NCBI RefSeq assembly: GCF_000763295.1
Contig: NZ_JRJE01000030.1
Location: 62,001 to 126,000, forward strand
Reading direction: 5' to 3'
Length of the DNA: 64,000 bases
Source: Thalassospira australica
Lineage (GTDB): Bacteria; Pseudomonadota; Alphaproteobacteria; Rhodospirillales; Thalassospiraceae
In this document: positions 1 through 9,354 of the stretch, piece by piece
Numbering within the stretch: the stretch's first letter is position 1
Layout of the letters: every line of letters starts with the position of its first letter
Translations under genes and position numbers: made by a program
The notes under the pieces: model-generated
Told to the model about the DNA's origin: nothing
Seen by the model: the letters and a program-made list of their open reading frames with translations, nothing else
Database searches by the model: none

Positions 1-936
1 ATCGTAATAGCGAAACAAATCTGTGCCACCGGCTGGCTCAAGCTTGCTGTGGCGCGCGATCAGATGGTCAAGACGCAAACCATCAGATGTCAGCCGGGCA
101 CGGGTTTCCTGCTGCCAATGGGTATCTTGCAGGGCTTGTGTTCCAACGGCGATGGTGGGGCCGGGAACTGCCCAAGGACCGATGCGACGGCCAAGGTCGC
201 CGGCCAATTCCGAGGCCATCACGGCAAAGCCAAGCCGCACACCGGCCAGACCAAAGAACTTGCCAACGGATCGCAGGATAATGGTGTTGGGCATCTGATC
301 GATCCGCGAACATACCGAATGATCTGGTCGGCAATCCATAAAGGCCTCGTCGATCAGAAGCCAACATCCTCGCGAAAGGGCAAGCTGCGCAAGGTTTGCG
401 ACATCATCTGGCGCAAGCAGTCCACCATCCGGGTTATTCGGATTTACCAGAACGATCACGCTGCCCGGCTTTGATGTGCTGAGAATGTCCTGAAGCTGTG
501 TATAACGCCGTTTGGGGGCGGTTTCATGAACATGACAGTGATGTCCGGCACGCGTCCAGCATCGTTCATGTTCGCCATAGGTCGGTCCGGTGATATGGAC
601 ATCGGCAATTGCATGATCATCTGTCTGGTCCCTGAACCAAAAGGGAATGTTTTGGATCAGTGCCTGAGTACCCGGTGCGCAAACCAGTTGCGTTACGCTC
701 GGTACATCGTAATAGGTTTTTGCCGCGACCTTTAGCTGTTCAAGTTCAGTCGCAAGCGGAAGCCGCTGCCAATAAACGTCATCAATGGGACTGACCGGAT
801 AGGCGACGGGATTTATCCCGGTGGAAAGGTCGAGCCATTCATTTGCAGGAATTCCGTATCGTTGGGCGGCAGCGTCTATCGCGCCACCATGATTGATCGG
901 TTCTTCCTGCGTGCGATGAATGTCTTTGGTCGCCAT
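1..936 (-). CDS. cobD: Threonine-phosphate decarboxylase / CobD (CobC)-like PLP enzyme, partial at window start
   Basis: Read on the minus strand from the ATG at 936, the frame stays open to base 1, so 312 codons are present and the C-terminus lies outside the window. The N-terminus has the family pattern HGGAIDAAAQRYGIP followed by WLDLSTGINPVAYP. Further on come VNPNNPDGG, DEAF and the PLP-lysine motif SVGKFFGLAGVRLGF. This is the signature of L-threonine-O-3-phosphate decarboxylase, called CobD in Salmonella and CobC in aerobic cobalamin producers. The enzyme makes (R)-1-amino-2-propanol phosphate for the nucleotide loop of cobalamin. The in-frame TGA at 976-978 leaves no other start upstream. 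No strong Shine-Dalgarno is visible. A histidinol-phosphate aminotransferase is the nearest alternative, but the N-terminal motif favours CobD. Confidence 0.88.
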   Translation of the reverse strand, partial: MATKDIHRTQEEPINHGGAIDAAAQRYGIPANEWLDLSTGINPVAYPVSPIDDVYWQRLPLATELEQLKVAAKTYYDVPSVTQLVCAPGTQALIQNIPFWFRDQTDDHAIADVHITGPTYGEHERCWTRAGHHCHVHETAPKRRYTQLQDILSTSKPGSVIVLVNPNNPDGGLLAPDDVANLAQLALSRGCWLLIDEAFMDCRPDHSVCSRIDQMPNTIILRSVGKFFGLAGVRLGFAVMASELAGDLGRRIGPWAVPGPTIAVGTQALQDTHWQQETRARLTSDGLRLDHLIARHSKLEPAGGTDLFRYYD

Positions 937-1053
937 TACATGCCAGTTGCTGTTGATCGGTTTGAAGGTGCCCGTTCAAGGGACGTTTCCAGACTTGCCA
1001 TCAATCGAGGGGCTGCGTATCGTCCGGCTACATTCAATACCGGACATTTTCCA

Positions 1054-1953
1054 ATGATCACACCCCAAAATACCACTGACGTTAAGGTTTGGCAGGACCT
1101 CAACCCCGAGCTTTCGATTACAGATGGATTGACCGCAGCGCTTCGCGATGACTGGGGTGATGGTGGGAAAGCCGAGTTTGACGGGACAAGTCTGTCAGAC
1201 AGGTTCTGGACTGAGGGCTACTTTCTGATCGAAGATATATTGCCGGTCAACGAACTCATAAAACTGCGCAGTGGCATTGAAAACCTGATTGGTCGTGGTC
1301 TCTCGCCAGCGCTGATTTACCTGTATGACGAGGCATGGGATATCTTTCGACGCCTGCGCCCGCTGCTTAGTCATTTTTTGGGGGATCGCATTGGGCTTCT
1401 GCCGCACTTTTGGGCGTGGCATGTTAACCCGGCCGATGACGGGCGTGGTTGGCCACCGCATCGTGACTATCAAGGTGACAGTGTCATTGGAGATGACATG
1501 CTGATTAGCTTGTCACTTTGGGTGCCGCTGAGCAACGCCACGCCTGAAAATGGCTGTATGCATGTTTTGCCACGGAACTTTGAAAAGCAATACCCTGCAC
1601 CGGTTGCCAAACCGCAAGATGTTCGTTTGCAAGATGTCCGCGCGCTTCCAGCCGCACCCGGGGCTGTGATGGGGTGGCGACAGGATCTGTATCATTGGGG
1701 TGGACGCAGCAGTCCTTACTGTCGTGTGCCGCGGGTCAGTCTGTCTCTTGAATTCCAGAATGCCGCATTTGATCCGCTTGCCGAGCAGCTGCTTTGTCTT
1801 GAGCGTCCACCAGAATTTTTGCGCCGATTGAAATTGATAGCTGCACAATTCGCAAAGTATCGCCATATGCAGTCTATGGACGATCAGACTTTGCGTTGGG
1901 CGGAAGATGTTCTGCACGCCTGTGACAGGTTGAAAGATATGCAAGGTTCCTGA
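1054..1953 (+). CDS. Phytanoyl-CoA dioxygenase (PhyH)-like Fe(II)/2-oxoglutarate oxygenase
   Basis: The 299-residue protein carries a double-stranded beta-helix iron site. The proximal HxD is in PPHRDYQG (H136, D138), the distal His is in LYHWGG (H214), and an Arg in PRVSLSLEF (R227) fits the 2-oxoglutarate contact. These are the hallmarks of the PhyH superfamily, which hydroxylates very diverse small molecules, so the substrate cannot be named. The frame is open further upstream to 862, but that would overlap the divergent cobD-like gene. The ATG at 1054 keeps the two genes apart, although its ribosome site is weak. It stands alone and is followed by an Hpt gene. Confidence 0.75.
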   Translation: MITPQNTTDVKVWQDLNPELSITDGLTAALRDDWGDGGKAEFDGTSLSDRFWTEGYFLIEDILPVNELIKLRSGIENLIGRGLSPALIYLYDEAWDIFRRLRPLLSHFLGDRIGLLPHFWAWHVNPADDGRGWPPHRDYQGDSVIGDDMLISLSLWVPLSNATPENGCMHVLPRNFEKQYPAPVAKPQDVRLQDVRALPAAPGAVMGWRQDLYHWGGRSSPYCRVPRVSLSLEFQNAAFDPLAEQLLCLERPPEFLRRLKLIAAQFAKYRHMQSMDDQTLRWAEDVLHACDRLKDMQGS

Positions 1954-2047
1954 TTATGGGAACAAAGTATTAGAGGGAATTGAAAAGCTTGAGGGCTATT
2001 ATAGTAAAATTGATAATGATCACTCATTGCGGAGATAAGGGTAGCCG

Positions 2048-2383
2048 ATGGACTTGATTGATCACGCCCGGTTTGACGAGCTTCATCAGGCGCTTGGCAA
2101 GGACCAGACGAAAATGTTGGTGGAACTTCTGCCTGCGTCTTATGAAGAAGAACGTGCGCGGTTGCTTGAAGCAATCTCCGCCAAGGATATTGAAGCGTTG
2201 CGACGAGCTGCACATGCGATCAAGGGTATGGCAGGGAATATGGCGGCGCAAAAACTTGCCGAGGATGCGCGTACATTGGAAATTTTTGACGGGGCGTTTG
2301 ATGATGCACTTGATGATCAGATCAATCGCCTTGATCAGCTGGTATCGGAAACTGTTTCTGCAATGCAGGCGGCTCTGACCTAA
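2048..2383 (+). CDS. Hpt-domain histidine phosphotransfer protein
   Basis: This 111-residue, all-helical protein consists of a single Hpt domain. The phospho-acceptor motif is AAHAIKGMAGNMAA with H56 as the likely phosphorylated residue, followed by the usual small and Gly residues. Stand-alone Hpt proteins shuttle phosphate between hybrid sensor kinases and response regulators in the cytoplasm. No kinase or regulator lies next to it, so the partner is encoded elsewhere. A Shine-Dalgarno-like GGAGATAAGGG precedes the ATG at 2048. A hairpin terminator shared with the convergent M24 gene follows the stop. Confidence 0.85.
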   Translation: MDLIDHARFDELHQALGKDQTKMLVELLPASYEEERARLLEAISAKDIEALRRAAHAIKGMAGNMAAQKLAEDARTLEIFDGAFDDALDDQINRLDQLVSETVSAMQAALT

Positions 2384-2430
2384 AGCATTTTCAATCTGAA
2401 CAAAACTGCTCCAAAGGCGGTAATCAACGA

Positions 2431-2465
2431 AAAATGGCAAGCTCGGGTGGCTTGCCATTTTTGTA
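2431..2465. terminator. Bidirectional rho-independent terminator
   Basis: AAAATGGCAAGC (2431-2442) pairs with GCTTGCCATTTT (2450-2461) around a 7-nt loop, with T-rich tails in both directions. It serves the Hpt gene on the plus strand and the M24 gene on the minus strand. Confidence 0.85.
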
Positions 2466-2476
2466 TTTGGGCCTGC

Positions 2477-3628
2477 CTAGCGGGTCACAAGATCAAGGCC
2501 ATGGCGTGATACGGCCTCGTTACCATTGTCGGTGACAATCACGGAATGACCCGGACACATGGCAGTTCCGGTTTCGCTGTCCATCAGGATCATATGCAGG
2601 AAGAACACCATGCCCGGTTCGGCGATGACCGGATTGTCATGATAGAACATCGGCCAATCCATCCAGTTCGGGGCAAAGGTTGTGCCCATGGAATAACCGC
2701 AGGCATTTAGCCGGTGCGCGCGCATCCCGCCTTTGTCGCAGGTACTGGCATAGGCATCAAACACCTTGCCAATCGGTTCACCGGGGCGCAGCGTTTCGCG
2801 ACAGGCAGCCATGGCATCTGTCGCGACCTTATGCATTTCAATATGACGGGGCAGGGCGTCTCCAACCGGGATCGTGCGCATCATTGCCGCATGGTAGTGG
2901 CGATAGGCACCGGCCCATTCAAGCGTGATCTGATCTTTTGGCGCGATATGTTTGCGTCCGGTAAAATATCGGCACAACAGGGCATCGCGACCAGCCCCGA
3001 TAATGAACTCATTGCCCGGATAGTCCCCGCCGCCAGCAAAGATCGCACTTTGCATGGCGGCGAGAATGTCTCCTTCGAACGCGTCTGCCTTGACCGTATC
3101 AAGGGCCGCATCCCAAGCATCATCTGCAAGTTCTGCAGCCTTGCGGATATAATTCAGTTCGGCAGCACTTTTGACAACACGCAGTTCGGATACAAGGTTG
3201 GATGCATCTTCAAGTGTGCAGAAACCATCCAGCGCGGCTTCAAGTTTTTTGCCATTGGCGGCTGTCAGGCCATAGGCCTCATATTCGACCCCAAGTTTCT
3301 TGCCGTTACATCCGAATTCAGCCAGCATGTCACGCAGTTGAAATGCCGGGTTTACATCCGGGCCGTCGACCCAGATGCGAATGTCATCAATGTCGGAGGT
3401 GTGTTGTGCCTGACGTAAATCAGGTGCACGGGTAATCAGCGCAACACGGCCGTCTGCGCCAAGATACAAACACTGGAAAAACACATAGCCAAAGGTGTCA
3501 TAGCCGGTCAGGTAAAACATGCTTTCCTGACGGAACATCAGGATGCCATCCAAGCCGGACTTTTCGAGTTTATCGATTGTGCGTGCGCGGCGGGTTGCCA
3601 ATTCCTGACGGTCAAAATGCAGTGCCAT
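2477..3628 (-). CDS. M24-family (creatinase/DoeA-like) amidohydrolase or Xaa-Pro peptidase homologue
   Basis: The 383-residue protein has the two-domain layout of prolidases and creatinases: an N-terminal substrate domain (about 1-150) and a C-terminal pita-bread domain. The ATG at 3628 was chosen because GAGGAG lies just upstream; the frame extends 21 codons further without a ribosome site. In metallo-peptidases of this fold the stretch before the RT motif carries two metal-binding Asp residues. Here it reads LEWAGAYRHYHAAMMRT, with Glu and Ala at those places, and the HG-type ligand region reads ACGYSMGTTFAPNW. This resembles the non-metal creatinase/ectoine-hydrolase branch more than a true aminopeptidase. 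Substrate unknown; no ectoine or creatine genes are adjacent. Confidence 0.75.
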   Translation of the reverse strand: MALHFDRQELATRRARTIDKLEKSGLDGILMFRQESMFYLTGYDTFGYVFFQCLYLGADGRVALITRAPDLRQAQHTSDIDDIRIWVDGPDVNPAFQLRDMLAEFGCNGKKLGVEYEAYGLTAANGKKLEAALDGFCTLEDASNLVSELRVVKSAAELNYIRKAAELADDAWDAALDTVKADAFEGDILAAMQSAIFAGGGDYPGNEFIIGAGRDALLCRYFTGRKHIAPKDQITLEWAGAYRHYHAAMMRTIPVGDALPRHIEMHKVATDAMAACRETLRPGEPIGKVFDAYASTCDKGGMRAHRLNACGYSMGTTFAPNWMDWPMFYHDNPVIAEPGMVFFLHMILMDSETGTAMCPGHSVIVTDNGNEAVSRHGLDLVTR

Positions 3629-3914
3629 GTGACACTCCTCTTTGTTGATTTTTTCCAAGCTATCAGAGATGCCGTACCGCCAATAGCTCAAACAGTCATT
3701 TCAAAAGCAAAATGTTGGCAAATTGTAATTGATGCATTTTTTAAGTGGAAATTTTCTGTTTCCAGTCAATTCGTTACCTCTTCTTGCGGGCGAAACGTCA
3801 CACAGGGGAATAGAAAAAGCGTCAGCAGCGCCTACATGCAGTAATAGGGCACTTAAACCCGAAAGGTATGAATGTTGCCAAAGTTGCTTGTGACCGTCCC
3901 AAAAGGAGGCAAGA

Positions 3915-4115
3915 GTGGCGAGTTTTAATAAATTCCCGAGGGATTCGAAAAAGACCCTCTCTGGGCGTCGTATGCACGGTGCGCCCGCTTATGACAAATG
4001 GCGTCGAGATGACCTGTATCATCTGGCTGCGCAAAAGGGCATTGAGGATCGCGCCAAGATGACCAACGAGGAACTGGCCCATGCGCTCCGTCAGGCGCAG
4101 TCCGGTGGGGAATAA
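3915..4115 (+). CDS. Small Rho_N/SAP-like protein
   Basis: This 66-residue basic protein starts at a GTG preceded by AAAAGGAGG, a near-perfect ribosome site. Residues about 31-60 read DLYHLAAQKGIEDRAKMTNE and continue ELAHALR. That is the helix-extended-helix pattern of the Rho N-terminal/SAP-like fold found in many short bacterial proteins thought to bind nucleic acid. The N-terminus is rich in Lys/Arg. It is monocistronic with no meaningful neighbours. The molecular role is unknown. Confidence 0.65.
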   Translation: MASFNKFPRDSKKTLSGRRMHGAPAYDKWRRDDLYHLAAQKGIEDRAKMTNEELAHALRQAQSGGE

Positions 4116-4323
4116 CGAAACTGGCCTGTTTACCCGGAAATTCCAGAAGTCATGGTTTTCTTCTGGTAGGGCAATCTGTATACAATTGCGTGTCGACGGC
4201 TAATCATAGCTGTCTGCCTGATCGCTTAATCTGGCCTTGTTGGCCTGCTTTCGACGGCCAAACGTCCAAGCGTGTCGCGTATCCGATCATCTTGGTTGAT
4301 GAAATAAATGACAGGAAGTTGTT

Positions 4324-5451
4324 TTGAAATCCCGCGTAATTTTTTGGTTGGTCAGCATACTGCTGTGGTCTGGGGGGGCGGCTCATGCGCAAAGCCCTTT
4401 GGCCGAAGCGGGAAATGATTCCGTTCGTGTTGCGTTTATCAATCCGGGTTACGGTGACCGGGGCTTTTGGAAAGATGTCCGTAATACCATGCAGGCCGCG
4501 GCTGATCAGTTTGGTTACGAGCTGATTGTCTTTGATAGCGACCGCGACAGCAAAAAGATGGCGGAGAGTGCCCAAAAGGCCTTCGCGCTTGAACCGGCCC
4601 CCGATTACATCATTGCCGTGAATGAGTATCAGCAAGGCACCCGCATTGTTCTGGAGGCAGAAGAACGCGGAATTCCGGTGATCATGCTGCTTAATGATCT
4701 TACCGAAGAGCAGAAGAATACGTATGGAAGGCCGGGCAAGGAGCTGAAAAGCTGGAAGTTTTCGCTGACACCCGACAACGAGCGTGCCGGTTACGACATT
4801 GCCAAGTCGTTGATAAATGCCGCGCGCCTTCGGTTTGAAAAACATCAACCCACGTCGCTTTGTCTTGTTTCGATCGCCGGTGACCGCAGCACACCGGCGT
4901 CATTGCAACGTCTTGACGGGCTTGATCACGCCCTGAGCCGTTTTCCAATCCTGCGCGAACAACGCAGACTTGTTGCCAATTGGTCCCATGATAAAGCGTA
5001 TCGCCAGATGGAAAACTGGTTGGGGCGTAACGGCTGCGTAGATGCGGTGTGGGCGGCCAACGACGATATTGCTCTTGGCGCGATCAAGGCACTTAGGGAA
5101 GCAGACCGTACACCTGGAAGAGACGTTTTTGTTGGCGGTTTGAACTGGTCCGAAAAAGGTCTGGAAAAAGTTCAAAACGGACAAATGACCATGACCCACG
5201 GTGGGCACTTCTTTGCGGGCGCGTGGGTTATGGTTTTGCTTCATGATTACATTGCAGGTGTTGAGCTGTTTGCCACGCATCCCGAAATCACTTTCAGGAT
5301 GGAAGCGATTACACCGGGAAATGTTGCGTACTTTTCCCAAATTCTCGGCGAAAGGGATTGGGGGGCAATCGACTTTTCCCGGTTTAGTCTTGCGAATACC
5401 CCGGTTGCCACGGAGTATGACTTTACGCTGCAACGGGCAGACGACCAATAA
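4324..5451 (+). CDS. Solo periplasmic sugar-type (type I) binding protein
   Basis: The 375-residue protein begins with a signal peptide (charged start, hydrophobic core, cleavage near AHAQ at about 23). It is followed by a two-lobed periplasmic-binding-protein fold: VRVAFINPGYGDRGFWK, then PDYIIAVNEYQQG, and later VDAVWAANDDIALGAIKAL. The last motif is typical of LacI/RbsB-like ligand-binding proteins. No permease or ATPase is nearby, so it may feed a sensor kinase or a distant transporter (inference). The start is TTG at 4324 after AGGAAG. The ligand is unknown. Confidence 0.8.
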   Translation: MKSRVIFWLVSILLWSGGAAHAQSPLAEAGNDSVRVAFINPGYGDRGFWKDVRNTMQAAADQFGYELIVFDSDRDSKKMAESAQKAFALEPAPDYIIAVNEYQQGTRIVLEAEERGIPVIMLLNDLTEEQKNTYGRPGKELKSWKFSLTPDNERAGYDIAKSLINAARLRFEKHQPTSLCLVSIAGDRSTPASLQRLDGLDHALSRFPILREQRRLVANWSHDKAYRQMENWLGRNGCVDAVWAANDDIALGAIKALREADRTPGRDVFVGGLNWSEKGLEKVQNGQMTMTHGGHFFAGAWVMVLLHDYIAGVELFATHPEITFRMEAITPGNVAYFSQILGERDWGAIDFSRFSLANTPVATEYDFTLQRADDQ

Positions 5452-5589
5452 GCCGTGTTTGATCCGACAGCCCCATCGCAGTTCGTTAACGGAAATAGTC
5501 GCTTGTCCTTGCCGTTTCGTCTGGGCGGATCATTGGTGCCATGCGTGGGACAGGATTGCTTTGAGTTTGGTCTGTGTGCGGAAAAAGCT

Positions 5590-6753
5590 TTAAGTTCGTC
5601 CGTCGTCATTTCCCTGACGGGAAATGCGGATGTCGCGGTGGATTGAAACGCTCATCAAAAGGCCAAAGCTGACCAAAATGGTCATCATGACGGTGCCGCC
5701 ATAAGACACCAGTGGCAAGGGCACGCCCACAACCGGAATCAGGCCCATCACCATCGCGATATTGATAAAGACATACAGGAAAAAGGTCGAGGTTACACCA
5801 ATGGCCACCAAGCGCCCGAACTGGTTCTGACACCGCAGGGCAATGACATAGCCATAGGCGATGACCAATACATAAAGTGCAAGCAGCGCCATCCCGCCAA
5901 CAAGTCCGAACTCCTCCCCCAGCATTGTGAAGATGAAGTCGGTTTGTTTTTCCGGCAGAAAGTTCAAATGGCTTTGTGAACCCAGCATGAAGCCCTTGCC
6001 AAACAATCCACCAGAACCAAGCGCGATCTTTGATTGCGTAATGTGGTAGCCAGCGCCAAGCGGATCGTTTTCCGGGTTCAGGAAGGTCAGAACACGGTTC
6101 TTCTGATATTCACGCAGGAACTGCCAGCCAATCGGGATTGCCGCCAAGGCGCCGCCCAGAACAAGCGCAAATTTCCAAACGCGCACCCCCGCCAACCAGA
6201 AGATCACACCGCCCCCGGCAATCAACAATAGCGTTGTGCCTAGGTCCGGTTGGCGCAGCACAAGTGCGGATGGCGCGGCAACCATCAGGATCGGCGGGAT
6301 CAGTAATGTAATGCGCCCGGTATCTTCAACCGTCAAACCATGGAAATACCGTGCAAGTGCCAACACCAACGAGATTTTCATCAGTTCTGAAGGTTGTAGC
6401 TGGAAGAAACCCAGATTAATCCAGCGCTGTGCCCCCATACCGATGTCGCCTTTGATCTCGACCGCGATTAGAAGGATCAGGGCCACAAAATACGAAAAAT
6501 AGGCCAGTTTCAGCCATATGCGTATGTCGGTTACGGCGATGACGATCATCAATGCTGCCCCAACCGCAAAACGCATCATCTGGCGTTCCGCCCAAGGTTG
6601 GAGCGATCCGTTGGCTGCGGAATACAACATGGCAAAGCCAATGCCTGAAAGCGCTGCGATCAGGAGTACCAGCGTCCAGTTCAACAACAACAAACGCCGC
6701 CCGATGGGCACGTAATCCGGATCTTCACCAATGCGATATTTGCTAGCTGCCAT
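5590..6753 (-). CDS. rodA: Rod-shape-determining SEDS glycosyltransferase RodA
   Basis: This 387-residue polytopic membrane protein of the SEDS family polymerises lipid II into glycan strands for side-wall growth, working with PBP2. Typical motifs are visible: RQPDLGTTLLL, the stretch FLNPENDPLGAGYHITQSKI, the GLFGKGFMLGSQSHLNFLPE loop, and the C-terminal GVPLPLVSYGGT with the conserved SYGG. It starts 3 bp after the stop of mrdA and is clearly cotranscribed with it. This is the last gene of the mreBCD-mrdA-rodA block. Confidence 0.95.
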   Translation of the reverse strand: MAASKYRIGEDPDYVPIGRRLLLLNWTLVLLIAALSGIGFAMLYSAANGSLQPWAERQMMRFAVGAALMIVIAVTDIRIWLKLAYFSYFVALILLIAVEIKGDIGMGAQRWINLGFFQLQPSELMKISLVLALARYFHGLTVEDTGRITLLIPPILMVAAPSALVLRQPDLGTTLLLIAGGGVIFWLAGVRVWKFALVLGGALAAIPIGWQFLREYQKNRVLTFLNPENDPLGAGYHITQSKIALGSGGLFGKGFMLGSQSHLNFLPEKQTDFIFTMLGEEFGLVGGMALLALYVLVIAYGYVIALRCQNQFGRLVAIGVTSTFFLYVFINIAMVMGLIPVVGVPLPLVSYGGTVMMTILVSFGLLMSVSIHRDIRISRQGNDDGRT

Positions 6754-6756
6754 TGA

Positions 6757-8673
6757 TCAGCCCTCGTCCTGATTGTTTGAGGCCGGGGTAGAGTGCAGGT
6801 TTGCACTGTTGGGCTGGTTGGCGGCCGAAATCCCCTGACGCGCGGATTGAAGTTCCTGCGCTTTTAAAAGCAGGTCGCGGACAATTGGTCCGGCAACACT
6901 GGAACCGCCACCACCGTGTTCGACGACCACCGCACAGGCGTAGCGCGGGTTGTCAACCGGTGCAAATGCAACGAACAATGCATGATCGCGGTACTTCCAC
7001 GGCAAGGCATCGTTTTCAAGCACGCCGGTTGTCTGGCGTTCACGCATCGTAATACGCCGGACCTGACTGGTGCCGCTTTTGCCAGCCATTTCCATGCCTT
7101 TGGCCGAAATTCGGGCGCGATAGCCGGTGCCGCGCAATTCGTTGGTAACCCCGTTCATGGAATCTCGTATCCGCGCAAGGTTGGCGCGGCTGACCTGCAG
7201 TTCGGGGAATTCTTCTGCCTGTCGGCTGGTCACACCTTCGGGGGTGACTTTGTCACGTGTCAGATGCGGGCGGACGGCCTTGCCCGATGCAAGGCGTGCG
7301 GTCATGGTGCAAAGTTGCAGCGGGGTGGTCAGTACATACCCTTGCCCAATGGATGCAATCAGCGTTTCACCACCTTGCCAGCGTTTGCCAAGCTGGATTT
7401 CCTTCCAGTCTTTGGTCGGAATCAGGCCACTGCGTTCGTTGGGAAGGTCAATGCCGGTATCTTCACCAAGGCCGAGCTTTCTGGCCATCGCAGCAATGCG
7501 GTCAATGCCGATCTTTTGCGAAATTTCATAGTAATAGACGTCACAGGAATGCTTGATCGAATCATGCAGGTTCATCCAGCCATGCCCGCCACGTTTCCAG
7601 CAATGGAACCGCGAGTTGCCAAGATCAAGATGCCCGTTGCAGAAGAACTTCTGGTTCGGTGTGATGATCCCGGCTTCAAGCCCGGCAAGGGCAACACACA
7701 TCTTGAATGTCGATCCCGGTGCATAGGTGCCGTTAACCGCCTTGTTTGAAAGCGGTGCGTAGGGATTGTTGACCAGACTGTTCCAAAGCTTGTGCGAAAT
7801 GCCGTTGGTAAAGGCGTTCGGGTCATAGGTCGGATGTGATGCCAGTGCGAGAACCTCGCCGTTATGTATGTCCATAACGACGGCTGATGCGCTTTCCTTG
7901 TCTGACAAACGCTGATTGGCATAGCGCTGAAGATCAAGATCAAGCGTCATGACAACGGTGTTGCCGCTGTCGCCTTCTTCGCGTTCCAGTTCGCGAATGA
8001 CCCGGCCCAGCGCGTTGACTTCGACCTGACTGGTGCCTGCTGTTCCGCGCAACGCAAGGTCATAGACCTTTTCAACACCGCTTTTGCCGATTGTAAAACC
8101 GGGCAATTCCAAAAGCGGATCACCGTTGAGCTCTTTTTCTGACACTGCCGCGACATAGCCCAGCGAGTGCGCAAGGTGCGGACCTTCGGGATAATCACGG
8201 GATCGACCGGCATCAATGATCAGGCCCGGAAGGTCCGGGGCGTTGATGCCGACACGTGCAACTTCGTCCCATGTCAGATTGTCACGCACTGTTACCGGTA
8301 CGAAGGATCTGCGGCGCAGGACATCGCGTTCAACCCGCTCGATCGTATCAGGGCCGAGGTCGATGATCTGATCAAGGATTTCAAGTGTGCGGCGAACATC
8401 GGGTGTCTGTTCTCGCACGATCATGATGTGATAGTTCTGGCGGTTAACCGCGAGCGGCGCGCCGAACCGGTCTGTGACCAATCCGCGTGGTGGCGGCAAC
8501 AAGCGGTGTGAAATGCGGTTTTCATCCGCCAGTGTTTGATATCGGTCGCTTTCAAGGACCTGCAGATAGTACATCCGGGCGGCCAAACCGGTCAGCAAGA
8601 TGCCCTTGCCCGCACCCAGCATCAGGGCGCGTCGGGTAAATAATCTGAACCGGTCTGAGTCACGATGCCACAT
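6757..8673 (-). CDS. mrdA: Penicillin-binding protein 2 (elongation transpeptidase)
   Basis: This 638-residue class B PBP has an N-terminal membrane anchor (about 16-40), a dimerisation domain beginning with PPPRGLVTDRFG, and a transpeptidase domain. The catalytic SxxK is APGSTFKM (S321, K324), the SxN-like motif is SCD at 376-378, and KSGTSQV provides the KTG-type box. It cross-links peptidoglycan in the elongasome. Its downstream partner rodA follows after 3 bp. A 165-bp gap separates it from mreD upstream, so it may also have its own promoter. Confidence 0.95.
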   Translation of the reverse strand: MWHRDSDRFRLFTRRALMLGAGKGILLTGLAARMYYLQVLESDRYQTLADENRISHRLLPPPRGLVTDRFGAPLAVNRQNYHIMIVREQTPDVRRTLEILDQIIDLGPDTIERVERDVLRRRSFVPVTVRDNLTWDEVARVGINAPDLPGLIIDAGRSRDYPEGPHLAHSLGYVAAVSEKELNGDPLLELPGFTIGKSGVEKVYDLALRGTAGTSQVEVNALGRVIRELEREEGDSGNTVVMTLDLDLQRYANQRLSDKESASAVVMDIHNGEVLALASHPTYDPNAFTNGISHKLWNSLVNNPYAPLSNKAVNGTYAPGSTFKMCVALAGLEAGIITPNQKFFCNGHLDLGNSRFHCWKRGGHGWMNLHDSIKHSCDVYYYEISQKIGIDRIAAMARKLGLGEDTGIDLPNERSGLIPTKDWKEIQLGKRWQGGETLIASIGQGYVLTTPLQLCTMTARLASGKAVRPHLTRDKVTPEGVTSRQAEEFPELQVSRANLARIRDSMNGVTNELRGTGYRARISAKGMEMAGKSGTSQVRRITMRERQTTGVLENDALPWKYRDHALFVAFAPVDNPRYACAVVVEHGGGGSSVAGPIVRDLLLKAQELQSARQGISAANQPNSANLHSTPASNNQDEG

Positions 8674-8838
8674 GGGCGAAGAATACCTGCTTTTCGTCAG
8701 TAGCCGTTGAGATGGGGCGTCACGATTTCGCCCGTTCTACTGGGGATGAACGGGGATGAAAACCATCTTGTTACAGCATATGTGATAGCCGTTGCCAAAA
8801 CATCAATATTGCCGGGTTTCTTGCCAATGCAAGTCCCC

Positions 8839-9354
8839 CTAAACATAGCGCAGAAGACCGTTTTGCGCACGCGCGAGAACCCAGGCAACAATCGGGAACA
8901 ACAAGGCGGTTAAAACATAGCTGATCATGGTTGCCTTAATCGGCAGCAAGGCCCCAATCAAGGCTGAGCTCAGCAACCATTGCACCAGAAGGGCCGGGAT
9001 CGCAACAAGCGCAAAACCCCACCACATGACGCTAAAGGGTTTGTTGTGGAAAAAACGCCCCTGGCTTGCCGATCCGGTTTGCACCAGCAGCAAAACCAGT
9101 GAGCTTACCCCAAGAGGCAAACCCATCAACAGATCCTGTATCAATCCCAAAAGGAAGGCAGCAACCGCCGTTAGCAGATCAGGCCGGTTTACCGACCAAT
9201 AAAACACCGCCATCAATGCCAGCGCCGGGGAAGCGGTTGAAAGCAGCGGAACACTGATCGGCAGAAGGTTGACCAGCAGAAGGACAAATACACTAAAGGC
9301 GGGCAATAGGCCACGCGCGACAAGATCCAGTCGTTGCCAGACGCCGGGTTTCAC
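8839..9354 (-). CDS. mreD: Rod-shape-determining protein MreD
   Basis: This 171-residue protein is almost wholly hydrophobic, with five or six predicted membrane spans, as is usual for MreD. It contains LTAVAAFLLGLIQDLLMGLP, matching the conserved GL.qDll.G.plG region of the family. It is thought to couple MreC to the membrane elongasome. Its start overlaps the mreC stop by 4 bp, implying translational coupling. Confidence 0.9.
   Translation of the reverse strand: MKPGVWQRLDLVARGLLPAFSVFVLLLVNLLPISVPLLSTASPALALMAVFYWSVNRPDLLTAVAAFLLGLIQDLLMGLPLGVSSLVLLLVQTGSASQGRFFHNKPFSVMWWGFALVAIPALLVQWLLSSALIGALLPIKATMISYVLTALLFPIVAWVLARAQNGLLRYV

Noticed and set aside
862-1053. N-terminal extension of the PhyH-like protein
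   Set aside because: It would overlap the divergent cobD-like gene by 75 bp and has no dioxygenase features; ATG 1054 is preferred.
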